A stretch of DNA of 64,000 bases from Rhabditophanes sp. KR3021 (Eukaryota; Nematoda; Chromadorea; Rhabditida; Alloionematidae): NCBI GenBank assembly GCA_963281155.1, contig CAUJLY010000006.1:3596001-3660000 (forward strand), given 5' to 3'. A program made the position numbers and the translations under genes. The notes below the pieces were generated by a model. The model made no database searches and had not been told where the DNA came from. It worked only from the letters and a program-made list of their open reading frames with translations. Of this stretch, positions 1 to 11,926 are shown in pieces (within the stretch, counting starts at the first letter, position 1; the number at the start of each line of letters is the position of its first letter).

Positions 1-77
1 GCTAAATAATTGCTAATTGTTATTGTTACTTTCTTTGTGCCATTTTCTTTTAATAATAACGTCTAATAAATATTAAT

Positions 78-1336
78 ATGATGTCGCAACAAGATAATAT
101 CTCATTACCTGCCAATGAGAGCGAAATTACAAAGGAAGTTGAGGAACAATCTGAAATAGTTCAAGAGCAGAGTAGGTTTCTATGTTTGTTTTGCCTTTGA
201 CTGTTTTTCTTATCTTTTTAGACCCAGATGAACGTGTTAAAAATAGCAGTGACGATAATATTGAAGCCGATACTTCTGTTGCAGAAGAAACGAAAACTGT
301 TCGCAAACAAGGCGTAGTTATTTTCCGTCGTTTTGCCTTCAACAGAATGCGTGAAGAAAATCCGGAGCTGCCAGAAGAAACTGTATTTGAAGTGCAACAC
401 TCAAAGGTGCCTTCCGAGGTATTGGAAAAGTGTGGAATTGATGGAGGACGTTTATATCTAGAAGGGAGAATAGTGCTTGTTGGAACAGCTCACTTTAGCA
501 GGCAAAGCCAAGACGATGTTGCCAAAGTTATACTTAAGTTGCTTCCTGACTTTATTATGCTCGAACTTTGCCCAGAACGCATCGGAGTTCTTCACATTGA
601 TGAAGCAGCTTTATTGCGTGAAACTGAAATCATTAGCTTCACAAAAGTCTCCAATAATATAAAACAATTCGGAGTTGCAATGGGCATTTTACATTCAGTT
701 ATTTCATATAGTAGTGCGCAATTCACCAAAAAACTTGGAATGGCTCCGGGTGGAGAATTCAGAAGAGCCTGTCTTGAAGCTAAGAAACTTCCAGGAACTG
801 CAGTTATGTTTTGTGATCGTCCAATTCAAATTACTCTTAAAAGAGCGATCGGCTCCTTGAATTTCTTTCAAAAAATGAGAATTCTTTTTGACTTACTAAT
901 TTCTTACGATCCAGACTCAGTAACCGAAAACGAAATTGAACGTATAAAGAATAAGGATGTAATTGAGCAATTGATGGACGAGTTTTCGGATAAGTACCCT
1001 ATTATTCAAAAGATTTTCTTAACTGAACGTGATATGTATATGTCCAGTACCATTTGGAGAGTATACAGAGATATGTTTATTCAAAAATTTGAAGCAGCAA
1101 AGGCTGGCAGTATTCCAATGGAACCAATAAATATTGTTGCCGTAGTTGGACTAGGTCATGTCAAAGGGATAAACAAATATTATGGTCAAGACATTGATAT
1201 CGAAAAATTAATAAGCTTGCCTCCATCAGGATATTCAACATTTTTCCTTAAACTGACTTTTAAAATAGGATTTTATGGTACCCTAGCTTACATCGGAATC
1301 AAATGCACCAAATCACTTGGACGTAAAATATTTTAA
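78..1336 (+). CDS. TraB domain-containing protein (TRABD-like)
   Basis: Two exons, 78-171 and 222-1336, with a 50-nt GT-AG intron, give 402 residues. The TraB hallmark GTAHFS lies near residue 119 and is followed by a conserved ELCPER segment. A second conserved block, VVGLGHVKG, is near residue 342. A hydrophobic C-terminal segment (about residues 370-395) could anchor the protein in a membrane, as described for animal TRABD proteins, which associate with the mitochondrial outer membrane and affect organelle dynamics. The family is structurally related to Tiki-type peptidases, but the activity of this member is unknown. The start is the first of two adjacent ATGs. The N-terminal 90 residues are acidic and poorly conserved. 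The gene converges on the patched-related gene downstream. Identification of the family is secure; function is known only by homology. Confidence 0.9.
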
Positions 1337-2035
1337 ATTGAACAGAACTTTTGCACATTTACTAGAATTGCCATCAAGGATAATTGTTAGATCTTAAATA
1401 TTAATTATTATTTTTGTTATATAAACACTAAAATTTAAATAAAATAAGTATGTATTATTTTTATAAAATCAAGATTTGTAGTAACCGCAGCAATCTTCTC
1501 ATATATTCAACCTACAAATAGGCTAATGGACTTCACTATTTGTAAAAACACTATTGGTTCAGGATGTGACTTAAATTATTTTTATCAAAAGGTATGTTCA
1601 CGCCAGTTTGTAGAACTGAAAAAACTGAGTTTAATTATATAGATCAAAATTTTGAACCGCAAATGACCTGCTTGAAGTGACGGCTAACAATGTAGGATCA
1701 CAAAAAGCAAAAAATATTACTTTTGTGTAATGAGTTTAAAGAGTCAAAAGGTTTACATTAATCAAAGCTTTTATGTAGAAAGGGAAAAGAAGTTTTGAAA
1801 AATGTATTCCGTGTCTGGTAATAAATTAAAGATAAAATTAATAGTATACGTTAAAAAATAATAAAAAATGAATTAGACTTTGTAATTGATTGTTTCATAT
1901 AAAAATTTATTAATACAATAATTTGTAGATTTACTTATTATACTTGTTTTAATCCAAAATAAAGTTTGTGTTTAGTTTGTTAGAAATTATGAACAATTTT
2001 TTTATATAAATAAAGTTTTTTATACATTTTATATA
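1337..2035. other. Convergent intergenic spacer
   Basis: This is AT-rich DNA between the 3' ends of the TraB gene and the patched-related gene. AATAAA-like polyadenylation signals occur on both sides (for example around 1436). No coding region or repeat was seen. Confidence 0.6.
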
Positions 2036-4742
2036 TTAATTTGGATTGGTTTCACTATCTTGAATAGGAGCGACTTTTTTTATAGAATGAATAGAGATAT
2101 TATCATTCACTGGAATTATTTTGTTTTTAGTTGGCAATGTCTCTGCTTTTTCTTTATGGAATGGCAAGGATGCGTAGATTACAGGTAAAACTACTAACCC
2201 ATGAATCATTCCTAAGCCAACTACTAATGTTACGACTTTTACAAATACTTGAACCATATACGCGTTAATTGTTGCTAATACACAAATTGACAAAATTGTT
2301 GATGTTCCCGCTTGAACCATTGGAAGTGCAATTGACTTTAGAGCATGCGTTAGTCTTTCCTTACGGTCCTAAAATTTAAATTTTAAATATTTTAACACAA
2401 TATAACAAACGTACATCTATATCTCCCTTATAATAATGGAAGCTGATATGTGCGACGAAATCCACACTAAATCCAATAGCCATCAATGTGGTAGCCATTG
2501 AAATTGGATCAAGGTCAATGCTCCAAAAGTATAGCAAACCGAATACACCAAGATTAATAGACATAATACTAAATACACCTGAGATAATTGTTGCAATGTT
2601 AGGAGTAAACGCTGTCAATACGATTGCCATGCACACCAAAGCATAGAATACAGTTTGCTGAGTTACAGGTGGAATAGACAATAACTGATCTGCATAAAGT
2701 GAAAAATCTTCGTAAATAGTCAAGTTTAATTGCGGATGTTCTTCTGCTATTCCTCTCCACTTTTGTAGCAAATTTAACCTATCTGACCAAGCAACGGCAT
2801 TTTGGAAACCAGTTGAAAAGAAGAACTTATGAATGCAATTTGGATTTTCTACATAGCAATCACTGGTATTTCCAAGACTTACAAAGTGACTCCACTTGTG
2901 ATATTCGGAAATTGAAAAGAATTCAGGGAGATATTTGTATTTAAAGTCTATTGAACCATGATTTTGAAGTCCAATGAATGGCAGATATCCATTCAGCCAC
3001 ATTTGAGTACTTGATGGGCCCACACTTCCAGTTTCATGTTCGAACTCACTTAAAATATGCATTAATTCAGAAATTGCAGATGGATCAGACAAATTCCCGG
3101 GATTATTAACGAAAACAATCATTTGACCGCCTTCTTTGAAAATGATGTTATTTTGTAATCTAACCAACTCAAGTAAAGGTGAATCGTCTAAGAACAACTT
3201 TTCAGATGTCAGCCCAACTTTGATCTGCATTAATCCGTAAAAGCTGATTGACCAGTAAATACTCAAGATACTCAAGATAATAACTTTTGCATAAATACTC
3301 ATTGAAAAATCAACCCAGTTTTCAACAAAATTGTCAATGTATTTGTACATTGCTTTTTCATATCTTCCAAGTTCCCTTTCAATATATTTCCTTGGATTAT
3401 AATCCTTAACTTTGAAAAACCACGTGTAACCACTCCGTTGTTCTTTTTCTCTTTTACCACCATATACTAAAACAGCTGTGAAGAAGAAAACTTGGTAAAT
3501 GTAGTCATAAATTACTGAAACTGTAACAAAGACACAGAAGACACAAATGGCTGGAGTTGGCGTATAAATTCCTATCCCGAATGATAATAAATTAGTCAAA
3601 GAAGTAATTGTAATGGAAGGACCAGCATCCGACAACATTTCAGCAATTTTTTCCCGAACATCATGCGTATCTTTGGAGTGACGGTATGCGTGCATAAAAA
3701 TAAACACATCATCTACACCAATTGCCATAATTAAGAAAGGGACCACAGTTACTATTGGGATAAATTCATATTCAAACCAAAATAAGGTTCCAAAAGATGC
3801 CATCAATGAAAGTGGGGGACAAAGCACACCAAAAGCAGCTTCCCATGGTCTTGTTTTGACAGGATCACGATCTAAAGCTGTAATCACAGTGAAAATCAAA
3901 ACTACCAAAAATGAAAATGACATAAGGGGAAGTGTTTTAAGACCTGTTCTACGAACTTCTTCTGACACTAATCCTTCAGATGTTGTACAAACTTTGATTA
4001 AAGAATTCTTTTGAGTTGTGGCAGTGTAATCTAAAACAGCATGCTCCCACAAATTCATAACCTTTTCCATTGTCGCGTTTTGGTAAATGGCATGAAAATT
4101 GATAGCAATCAAACCAACACCATCAATTAATTTGGATTTTTCTGACAGTTTTACTTGGAAGATGTTATTTGCTAAGTAAACATGGTGTCCGAAAATATCC
4201 ATGGAAGGATAGGTTAGTTTCACATTACTTTTCTTTTTGTGCTTAGCATCACGATACATCGTCAGAAAGATGTTCACTGCATCGGATGTTTCACATTGGG
4301 CTCCACAGAAATCAGAGTAGGCATATGTTTTACCTTCGTGAGTGACGTTTAATTGATATTGTAGGAAATTTTCGATTTCAAGTGCTTTGTCAATGTATCC
4401 TGGTCTTAAGGTATCACCCCCATCGTCAGCTTGTAATGCAACTACGACATGGAATGGTTTTCCTAATTCCTTAAAAAACTCACGGGCTATAGCAAACTCT
4501 TTCCTTGACGGTGAATCATCAGCCGAAAAGTGGTCTCTAACATTGTTTACTTCTTTAAAGTTTTTAGCTCCTGCTCCCAGAAAAAACGCTAATAGGATGC
4601 TAAGATAAATGATATCAAATGTGACGTGATAAAAATAAACTTACAATCCAAAAAAGCATAAATGATGATGATCATAAATCCAATATCCAAGCTTATGGAA
4701 GAAGCGACTAATTGCTTGCTCTATCCACAAAAGCGCTTTCAT
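2036..4742 (-). CDS. Patched-related (PTR) RND-type membrane protein
   Basis: Minus-strand gene with three exons: 4742-4645, 4599-2415 and 2368-2036, giving 871 residues. All junctions are GT-AG and in phase; introns are about 45 nt. The architecture is that of nematode patched-related proteins: a transmembrane segment near the N-terminus, a large extracytoplasmic loop with cysteines (motif [10 protein letters not shown]), a sterol-sensing-domain-like bundle, a second large loop, and a second transmembrane bundle. The RND signature appears as GVDD near residue 326 in the first bundle and as GFSVDF near residue 742 in the second, a variation common in this family. In worms such proteins act in moulting, cuticle formation and osmoregulation, probably by moving lipids or sterols; the ligand here is unknown. 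It was not assigned to a numbered ptr gene. Confidence 0.92.
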
Positions 4743-6618
4743 TAAAACCTTAAAGTATTCATTTATTAACGAAGTAGTTGGAAAACATTAAATTAATAAA
4801 CACGCAAGTATATTTAAATGTAAAAGAATTAAATACATTATACGTTTACTGCCCAAAATTGTTAAGTCTAACACATCGTCAATTATTGAGAGCCTAATTG
4901 TCACTAACTTGAAATATAATCCATTAAGTCCTAAATTAAAAAGAAACAAACTTTCTAGAATTAGGTGTTAACAAGTTTATTGTATTTATTTAAAATTGTA
5001 GTATAAACATGATCCATTATTTGTGTTAAATGTTTATAAGTATATAGGTCACTTTTGAAGTAATTGCGTATTCGGGGGTAATATGAACATTTAAGCAAAT
5101 GACAAGACTTATTATGTAAGGTATATCTTAGATGAAGGCGATATATCTGCTTGTAGGTCGAAGACAAACTTTAAACACATATGTATACTCTTTATTGTCA
5201 TGATGCGGGAAAGGATAAGTAAGTTTAAAAAGGGGAAGTATATTAGGTGAATGATTAAATTTGGGATCGCTCTTCTTGATCTTAATGAGTCTGATGATAT
5301 GAGAAGATGATATGTCAAAGGTATACAAATTGCGGTTTATTATAGTAGATTTTTATGATCAGAAAAGTTATTTATATTTTAAATTAAAATTAAATTACAT
5401 ACATTAGATAAGGGTGTACAGGTACAATATTATAATAAATAAAAAATCGAATACAGTTTCCGGATGGATAATGAAGGCTAAGTCATATAATTCATATTAT
5501 TTTGCATTTGCGTACGTTTAATGATATTAATACAATACATATCATACCGTAAAGATTTATACGGCATGATGTCAAATGAACGTACTAGTAGATACATGCG
5601 ATAAACATCAAAATAGGAAAGTGTGTTCAAGTTATTTCGATCAACCATAAAAAGGAAAAGGAATGATGTATCAAAAGGCATTATAATACATACACCGAGT
5701 AGATAGGGTTAACGCCGGAACCAAGTGTTGAAGCGTTTAGACAACAATAATAGATATAAAGGGATGAATAGTTGCACAATGAGTAAAAGCACCGACTAAC
5801 CCCTATAATTTGATTTAAAGTCCACGCCGTCTGATACAATGAAATTCACCAATCAACATTTAGAAAAGATTTTCAACTAGTTATATTCTTTTATTCATTC
5901 TGATTCACGGAATTATTTCTTTGTACTACTAAACACCTGGCGTAAAGTAGACCATGGCCGGTTTATATATATAAATGACAAAAGTGTAGTTAAAAAATTA
6001 ATAAAAAATATTCATTATTTGTTCAAAGTTATGTAAAAATTATCAATTTGTATTTGTTTACAAATAGTTTTTTGTTTTTGTAATGTATACCTTTATAGTA
6101 ACAACACTGTAAAAAGTGTATTTGTTTCGTAAAAAGACACTTGACTACAAGCACATTCAGTTTTATTTTATTGAAATCAAAAGTGACATCAATTTGTCTA
6201 AATTTACAGGAGTTAATTAAGATTTTTCTCTCGGAATAAAACTGGATTTAAAATCACAATATTGTCAGATTAACTTATTGTATACACTTTGTCAAAGTAG
6301 AATTTATGATAAAAATGTCAAAATGTTTAATGAAAGTGATATAAAAGGGATCTCGTTCATCTTCTAAAGAAGTTTTAATTAAATATCAATGATTAGGGAA
6401 AGGATGCAAACTATTAATTGGATTAAATGCAACTTTTCCTGGTATTTATACCTGAATATGATATACTTTAAATCTCAAAATAAACTTATCTTTCTTTTGA
6501 TTGTTAATATTTTAGACATAATAAATAGTTGAATGCAAGAAGTAATTTATTCATGGAATATGTTTATTAACAATATTGGATAAAGTGAAATATTTTTATA
6601 AGTTAGTTAAAACATTTG
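4743..6618. other. Intergenic, no gene seen
   Basis: AT-rich spacer upstream of the patched-related gene and downstream of the small membrane protein gene. Only short scattered ORFs of 60-68 codons without family resemblance are present. A TATATATA stretch lies near 5963. Confidence 0.5.
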
Positions 6619-7100
6619 TTATCCATTTGTACGACTTAAAAATGGTTTTCTTCCAATATCATTATTATTAATCAGATCATCTTGTTCCATATAATCATTC
6701 AATAGACTTTGTTTCTCTTCCTTTTTAGATCCAATCACAATCTTAGCTGCACCACAATTTAACTCTCGGTATGGCTAAAAATACGTTATTAACAAAAATT
6801 AAAATAATAAATTACATTTTTCGGAAACAGATGCCAACAAAAGATTCCAAAATTTATTCCGATAAAATGAAGAATAAATGATAAAATAGCATGTGTTGTA
6901 TTTGATAATTCAAACATACTCTGTAAAATTAAAGAAATATAAGTTTGCAAGAAAAGACTATGTTGGATGAAAATGATATAAGCGCATATATCGACACAAA
7001 GATAAAGTTGTTCAAAACTATAATAAAGGTGAAATAAAGATTATAATAGATTTAATATAAAAAGTGCATGCAAAACTACAAACAGATCGTTATTAGTCAT
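6619..7100 (-). CDS. Small single-pass membrane protein, unrecognised
   Basis: A three-exon model, 7100-7080, 6920-6816 and 6774-6619, gives 93 residues. The last two exons are the better supported. They join in phase across a GTAATT...TTTTTAG intron, and the upstream acceptor (TTTAATTTTACAG) is strong. The tiny first exon supplies seven residues and is less sure. Alternatively the message could be trans-spliced at that acceptor and start at an ATG four bases further in, giving about 86 residues. The product has one hydrophobic segment of about 23 residues (from HAILSFIL to FCWHLF), then a charged, Asn/Asp-rich tail ending in RKPFLSRTNG. No family was recognised. Confidence 0.5.
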
Positions 7101-7792
7101 TTGTTGGAATCGCCATCTTACAGTGTGAATTCTTTTTCTTTGGATATAAATATATCCCAACAATTATGTATTCAACAGCCACTATGAATAAGAAACGGTC
7201 AAAATCAAGTAAATATTTGGCAGGAGTGATAACAAAATATGTAGGTCAGAACATTGTCGTCTGTGGTTGGATTTTTAAATTAAATAGTTTTTTATTTAAA
7301 TTAATGTCATTAGCTTTGATCTATAGCGTAGGCAGTTGGAAGTGGTTTTCAAATTAATAAAAGATATTGTTCCTTGAAATTCGGAACAATTGTATTGCCC
7401 TTGAAGATATTTAAACTACAAATAAATTTAATCTTTTATATTAACATGTCAAGAAATGAACATTGAAAATACACGCAAATGTAACCCAAAAATTATTGCA
7501 AACCATTTATTTTGGGTATCATACACTTTTTTGGAATGAATTATTTCTATTAAAGTATAAACATTCAGCATTTTCAAATCCTTTCCAAGCAAAACAGAAT
7601 ATTATGCTTGTTCTTGATTTAGTAATAAAAACGACATTTCCATAGAGATTTCAAGATGTAAAGTACAATACTAACTTTTTGCCAGTAAAACTAATGATTA
7701 ACAGAGGTCGAAGATGGTATAATGATTAAAGAATTTTATTAACAATTAATGTAGCTTACATGACAATAAATATTTGAAATGTGTGTTTGTTT
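7101..7792. other. Intergenic spacer
   Basis: Lies between the 5' end of the small membrane protein gene and the 3' end of the CortBP2-domain gene. It carries a 63-codon plus-strand ORF (7166-7357) that lacks support as a gene. Confidence 0.4.
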
Positions 7793-9260
7793 TTATAAAA
7801 ATGGAGAGACATTTCCCTTTCGAGGGGATGTTTCTGTAGTAGTAATTAATTTAGGAAACAATTGCAGTGTTTTGAGGGAAGTATTCCGTGGTTGCAATGT
7901 AGTTCTGGGCAAGGAAGTACTTCTCTTATTTGTCGATGGCATAGTCGGTACTCGAGATCCTTTCGGAAATTGAGAATTATTTGATTGTATTATGGTGTTT
8001 TGTAATATTACATCTGAAGCACTGCTCTTTTCAGTATTATTCTTGTTCGCCATTACTTGGTTCATAAAATTTGAAACTGGAGCAGTCAGTTTCTTGGGAT
8101 TATTATTTGACACTGGGGCAGGTCTGTTAGGAAGAGGATTTGTTCTAATTTGTCTTCTTTCTGAGGTAAAAGTCATTCTGGAGGTAGGCAGGAGCATATT
8201 TGATTTTTGAGAAAATATTGGAATTGAGGATTCTTTTGAGGTAGGAGAAGGAAATGTGTTAGAATTAAGCATTCTAATTGGTGATTTATTATCAACATAT
8301 TCACCATTTTTTGTATTAACAATGGAAGTAGCATAAATGAGATTGTTTCGGATTGCGTTATCTTGATGCCACTTATTTTGCTTGATTGTTTCATTCCGCA
8401 ACATATTTAATTCATCGAATTGCTTGTTTAATTTATCATTCATTTGATTCATTCGACTTTTTGCTTGAGCTAATTCTGCGTTTAATTTTTGTTTATCTTC
8501 AACAACTTTTTTAAGCTCTATTTTTAAACCGGTAATAATTTGACTTTGTATATTTGATGTGCTCTCACCTTGAATCATTTTATCTTTTAGTTGGAGCTCA
8601 TGATTAACCAATAGTAATTTTTTACGTTCCTCCATCAAAAACAATATAATCGTCTTTGCCTTCTCTTTTTCAATCTCTAACGCTTCCGTTTGTTTTTGTA
8701 ATTGATCTTTCAAATTGTGAATATCATCGTCCCTTTTATCTATAATTGATTTCAAATTTACTATTTCTTCGTCTAGTTGGAAATTGATATTTTCCTTATC
8801 TTGAATGACAGCATTCTTATTATGAAGCTGTAGTTGTAATTCTTCAATCAAAAACTTTGCTCTTTGGTTACCCAAATTTAATGTATTGTTACATTTTTTA
8901 ACATAGTCCTTTTGTCTTTTCATTAAGTTTTCGATTCCTCTATATTTTGGGTCAAATAGTTCTCGAACATCACTTTCGTTCATCTTTTCTTCAGCCAATA
9001 CGGAATCTCTCCTTAAGGCTTCATATGGGTCACTTTCTAAAGGTAGCTTTCCATATTTTGATTTATAACATATATCACGGACCTTGTCATTCTAAATAAA
9101 CGATTTAATATCAGTTAATATCAGATAATAAGAATAAAAATACCTTAATGATAGCAATTAGAATATCCTTTGCCTGCAGTTCACCTTCCAAATATGAAAG
9201 CATTTTTAATAGCTCGCAATTAGTAAATTCCCTCGCAATGAGATCATCATTAGACACCAT
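7793..9260 (-). CDS. CortBP2-domain coiled-coil protein (CTTNBP2/CTTNBP2NL-like)
   Basis: Two exons, 9260-9144 and 9091-7793, give 471 residues. The N-terminus matches the start of the CortBP2 domain of cortactin-binding protein 2: an ELLKMLSYLEGELQAKD motif followed by YGKLPLESDPYEALRRD. Residues of about 90-290 are a long charged coiled coil. The rest is low-complexity and rich in Ser, Asn, Pro and Thr, with short polar patches typical of scaffold tails. There are no ankyrin repeats, so it is closer in layout to CTTNBP2NL than to vertebrate CTTNBP2. The vertebrate proteins bind cortactin and are components of striatin-type phosphatase (STRIPAK) assemblies. A similar cytoskeletal scaffold role is inferred here only from the N-terminal domain. 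Confidence 0.85.
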
Positions 9261-11157
9261 TATTAAAACTCAACAATGCTGGCTGTCAAAGAAGAAGTGA
9301 ATTTTAACTAAAATTGTTAATAAAATATAAAAAATTGCGTGTAAAGTTGTTTAAATTGGTAGGAAAGATGACAATTTTGATAGTGACAAAAGTGCACTGA
9401 TTTATATAACAAACAAATTTAATACTCGCGTAAAATGTACGAGCTTATTAGTCTGTACCAAAACTCGAATATAACAATCGTTGAATGATGGTACAAAATT
9501 TAAATCACCAGTGTAAAGTACACTTAAATGCAACAGTTGATACACAAACATATCCGGCATACTAAATTTATCTTCTCGGAATATGCTATTTCCCAACCAA
9601 CTCTGTTTGCCGGAATTAAACTCTTATGACGATTGACAAAGCAATTTGCGAACTGACCTGAATTATAAATTGCTATTGCTTTGATGTAGGCACCACGACA
9701 ACTTGTACTACTTACTTTCCTTTGAATGACATTTGTTTTATTTTTTCGAGTGCAAGTAGGATGAATTATACCTTAGGAGCTGGCATTAAAAGATTGATTT
9801 TAAGTTAAGAATTGTGAACGTCTCATATCAAGTACGAACAAATAGGAAATCTAATTACATTAAACACATATAACATAATCATTAAAGTGCAAACACGTAT
9901 GCATAAAATAATAGTACAAGTGTTACACTAATTTAACTCTATTAATAAAAAAATTAACTAATCAACGTAAAATAAATAAAAAGCACGGGTACTATATAGA
10001 TATAGTTTTTTAAATATAAGTTAATTTGTTTTTGTTGTAATACCCGACGTAATAATATATGCAACAAAAAGATGATAATGAATTGTTTAACGACATCTTG
10101 TTTTATCATGTTTTGAGTAAATGAAATTTGATCTGAATTGGAATCATTATCACTAAATGATTTATTGCTGCAAACTAAAGACATAAATGATCGCTTATTG
10201 TCATAATTTTTATAAACCTTTTAATGGTAATCATCAAAAATTTAATAGCCAATACGTTTAATCAAAAAACAACCATAAACATCGTTTAGTATTACAATAT
10301 TTACTATTGTTTGTATTTTATTAGCGAGGTCCTGGAATATATTATAGTATATTTATATAATGTCCTTGTTTTGAAGGCTGGTATAAAGTATCACAACTTT
10401 TTGTCTTGTACTCGATCTATAAAACATTTTTATTCAATTGCCCAAACCCAATACTTTTACATATTACTCATGAATTGAATTAATAGCTGCATACATTTGG
10501 TGAGCTTTAATAATTAGTAGCACCTCATTTTATCATCCACACATTGTAATGTATTCACATTAGACGTAGTTGTTTGAAGAATAAGCTACTTCCATGCTTG
10601 AAATACTGGTTAAAACTGTTTTGAAATATTTGATTACATTTATATAATTTGTCATCTTATATTTGAATGACTCAAAAGGTTGATCTTTTTAGTATATTTA
10701 GACACTAGCCATATCTCTTTAGTACAACAATAATCATTTATTTTATAATAAAGGTTTTTTATACAATTACAAGATAAAGTTGACTTGATTTTTTCTTTGT
10801 TGCTCGGATCATTGCTTACCAAAAAACATTTGAGAATGGTTTTATCTTTTGCCAGTAAATTTAATTTGTATTACGTTTTTTCATCCTTTTTAATTTACAA
10901 GACATTACACCTTTTAATCGACTGAATAGATAGTTGCTAATTTTGAAAATAAACTTAATATCGTTTATGTAAAATATTTATGTCTATCAAACATTTTATG
11001 ATATAAACAGCTGGCTTGAATTGTATTGTTTGGTTCGTATACATGCCTTTATTATACATACTCATTTTATATTAATTTAATAGTCTGACATTTCAATCCT
11101 TTATGAACAATGATATGCCTTAATCAAGTTACATCTTCCAGGGTTAAAATATTTTAG
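9261..11157. other. Intergenic, may hide 5' exons of the EGF-like gene
   Basis: AT-rich, with no convincing coding region. The EGF-like gene downstream lacks an in-frame initiator, so one or more short 5' exons probably lie in this stretch, but none could be singled out. Confidence 0.45.
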
Positions 11158-11806
11158 GATTATACAATTATACGTCCAAAATATTTCTTCTACTAATACT
11201 AATCAAAATTCTGTTCTTCAAGCATCTATTTATTTTAATCTCTTGCCTACTAATTACTAAACCTTTGCTTTGTGGTAAGTACCTGCATTGATTTTAAATG
11301 ATCACTATTTTGATTTAGATTTTTGTATATCATTGCAAGTAATAGAAGAATTGGTTAAAGAATATTTTGGCCAGGAAGAGGCTACCCAACCTTCGACTAT
11401 AAAGCCAACTACTCTCAGATCAAGAAAACCATACATTCGTCCAGTGGAAGTAATTGATGTGTGTCCAGAAAAGTATAATTCGCAATTGAACTGCAGGAAT
11501 GGAGGTTTACCAAAATGTAAATTTTGGAACAAGAAACTAGTAGGAATTCCGTACTGCAAATGTAGTGTTGACTTTGCTGGCCAATTTTGTGACATTCCAA
11601 CCAGTATCGCCTATCTCAAAATGGTTAATAATAACGATTATTCTTCGCAATCAAGTGTATACGATCTAATTTTACCCTTAATCATCATCGTGGCTACATT
11701 GTTCTTACTGTGGTATATTCTTACTTCCAAGACAGCACGTCTAAACAGAACAAATGCAACTGAACAATCCGGGACTTTAGCTAACAATAATACACAACAT
11801 GTATAA
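11158..11806 (+). CDS. EGF-like domain type I membrane protein (5' end missing)
   Basis: Two exons are supported: about 11158-11274 and 11340-11806, joined in phase across a 65-nt GTAAGT...GCAAG intron. The first exon encodes a long hydrophobic stretch (ending LLITKPLLC) suited to a signal peptide. The second encodes a linker with TIKP/TLRSRKP, one six-cysteine EGF-like module (cysteines in VCPEKY, LNCRN, PKCKF, YCKC, QFCD), a short stalk, a single transmembrane helix (LILPLIIIVATLFLLWYIL) and a short cytoplasmic tail. This is the layout of EGF-type ligands or small adhesion proteins. It could be a LIN-3/spitz-like growth factor, but the sequence alone does not settle that. No ATG exists in frame before the EGF module, so an upstream exon must supply the start. 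Confidence 0.7.
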
Positions 11807-11926
11807 ACAAATCTAATCATTTACTTTTATATGTTTTTAACTTCCTTATGAATTTCTACTATTCTTTTAACTAGGCAAATATAAATGTTTTATTCATAAA
11901 AATATATGTCTACAAATATGTTTATG

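Noticed and set aside
7166..7357. Plus-strand 63-codon ORF with weak resemblance to the N-terminus of RPA 14-kDa subunit
   Set aside because: The rest of the OB fold is missing and no splice sites could supply it; it also lies at the 5' side of a better-supported minus-strand gene.
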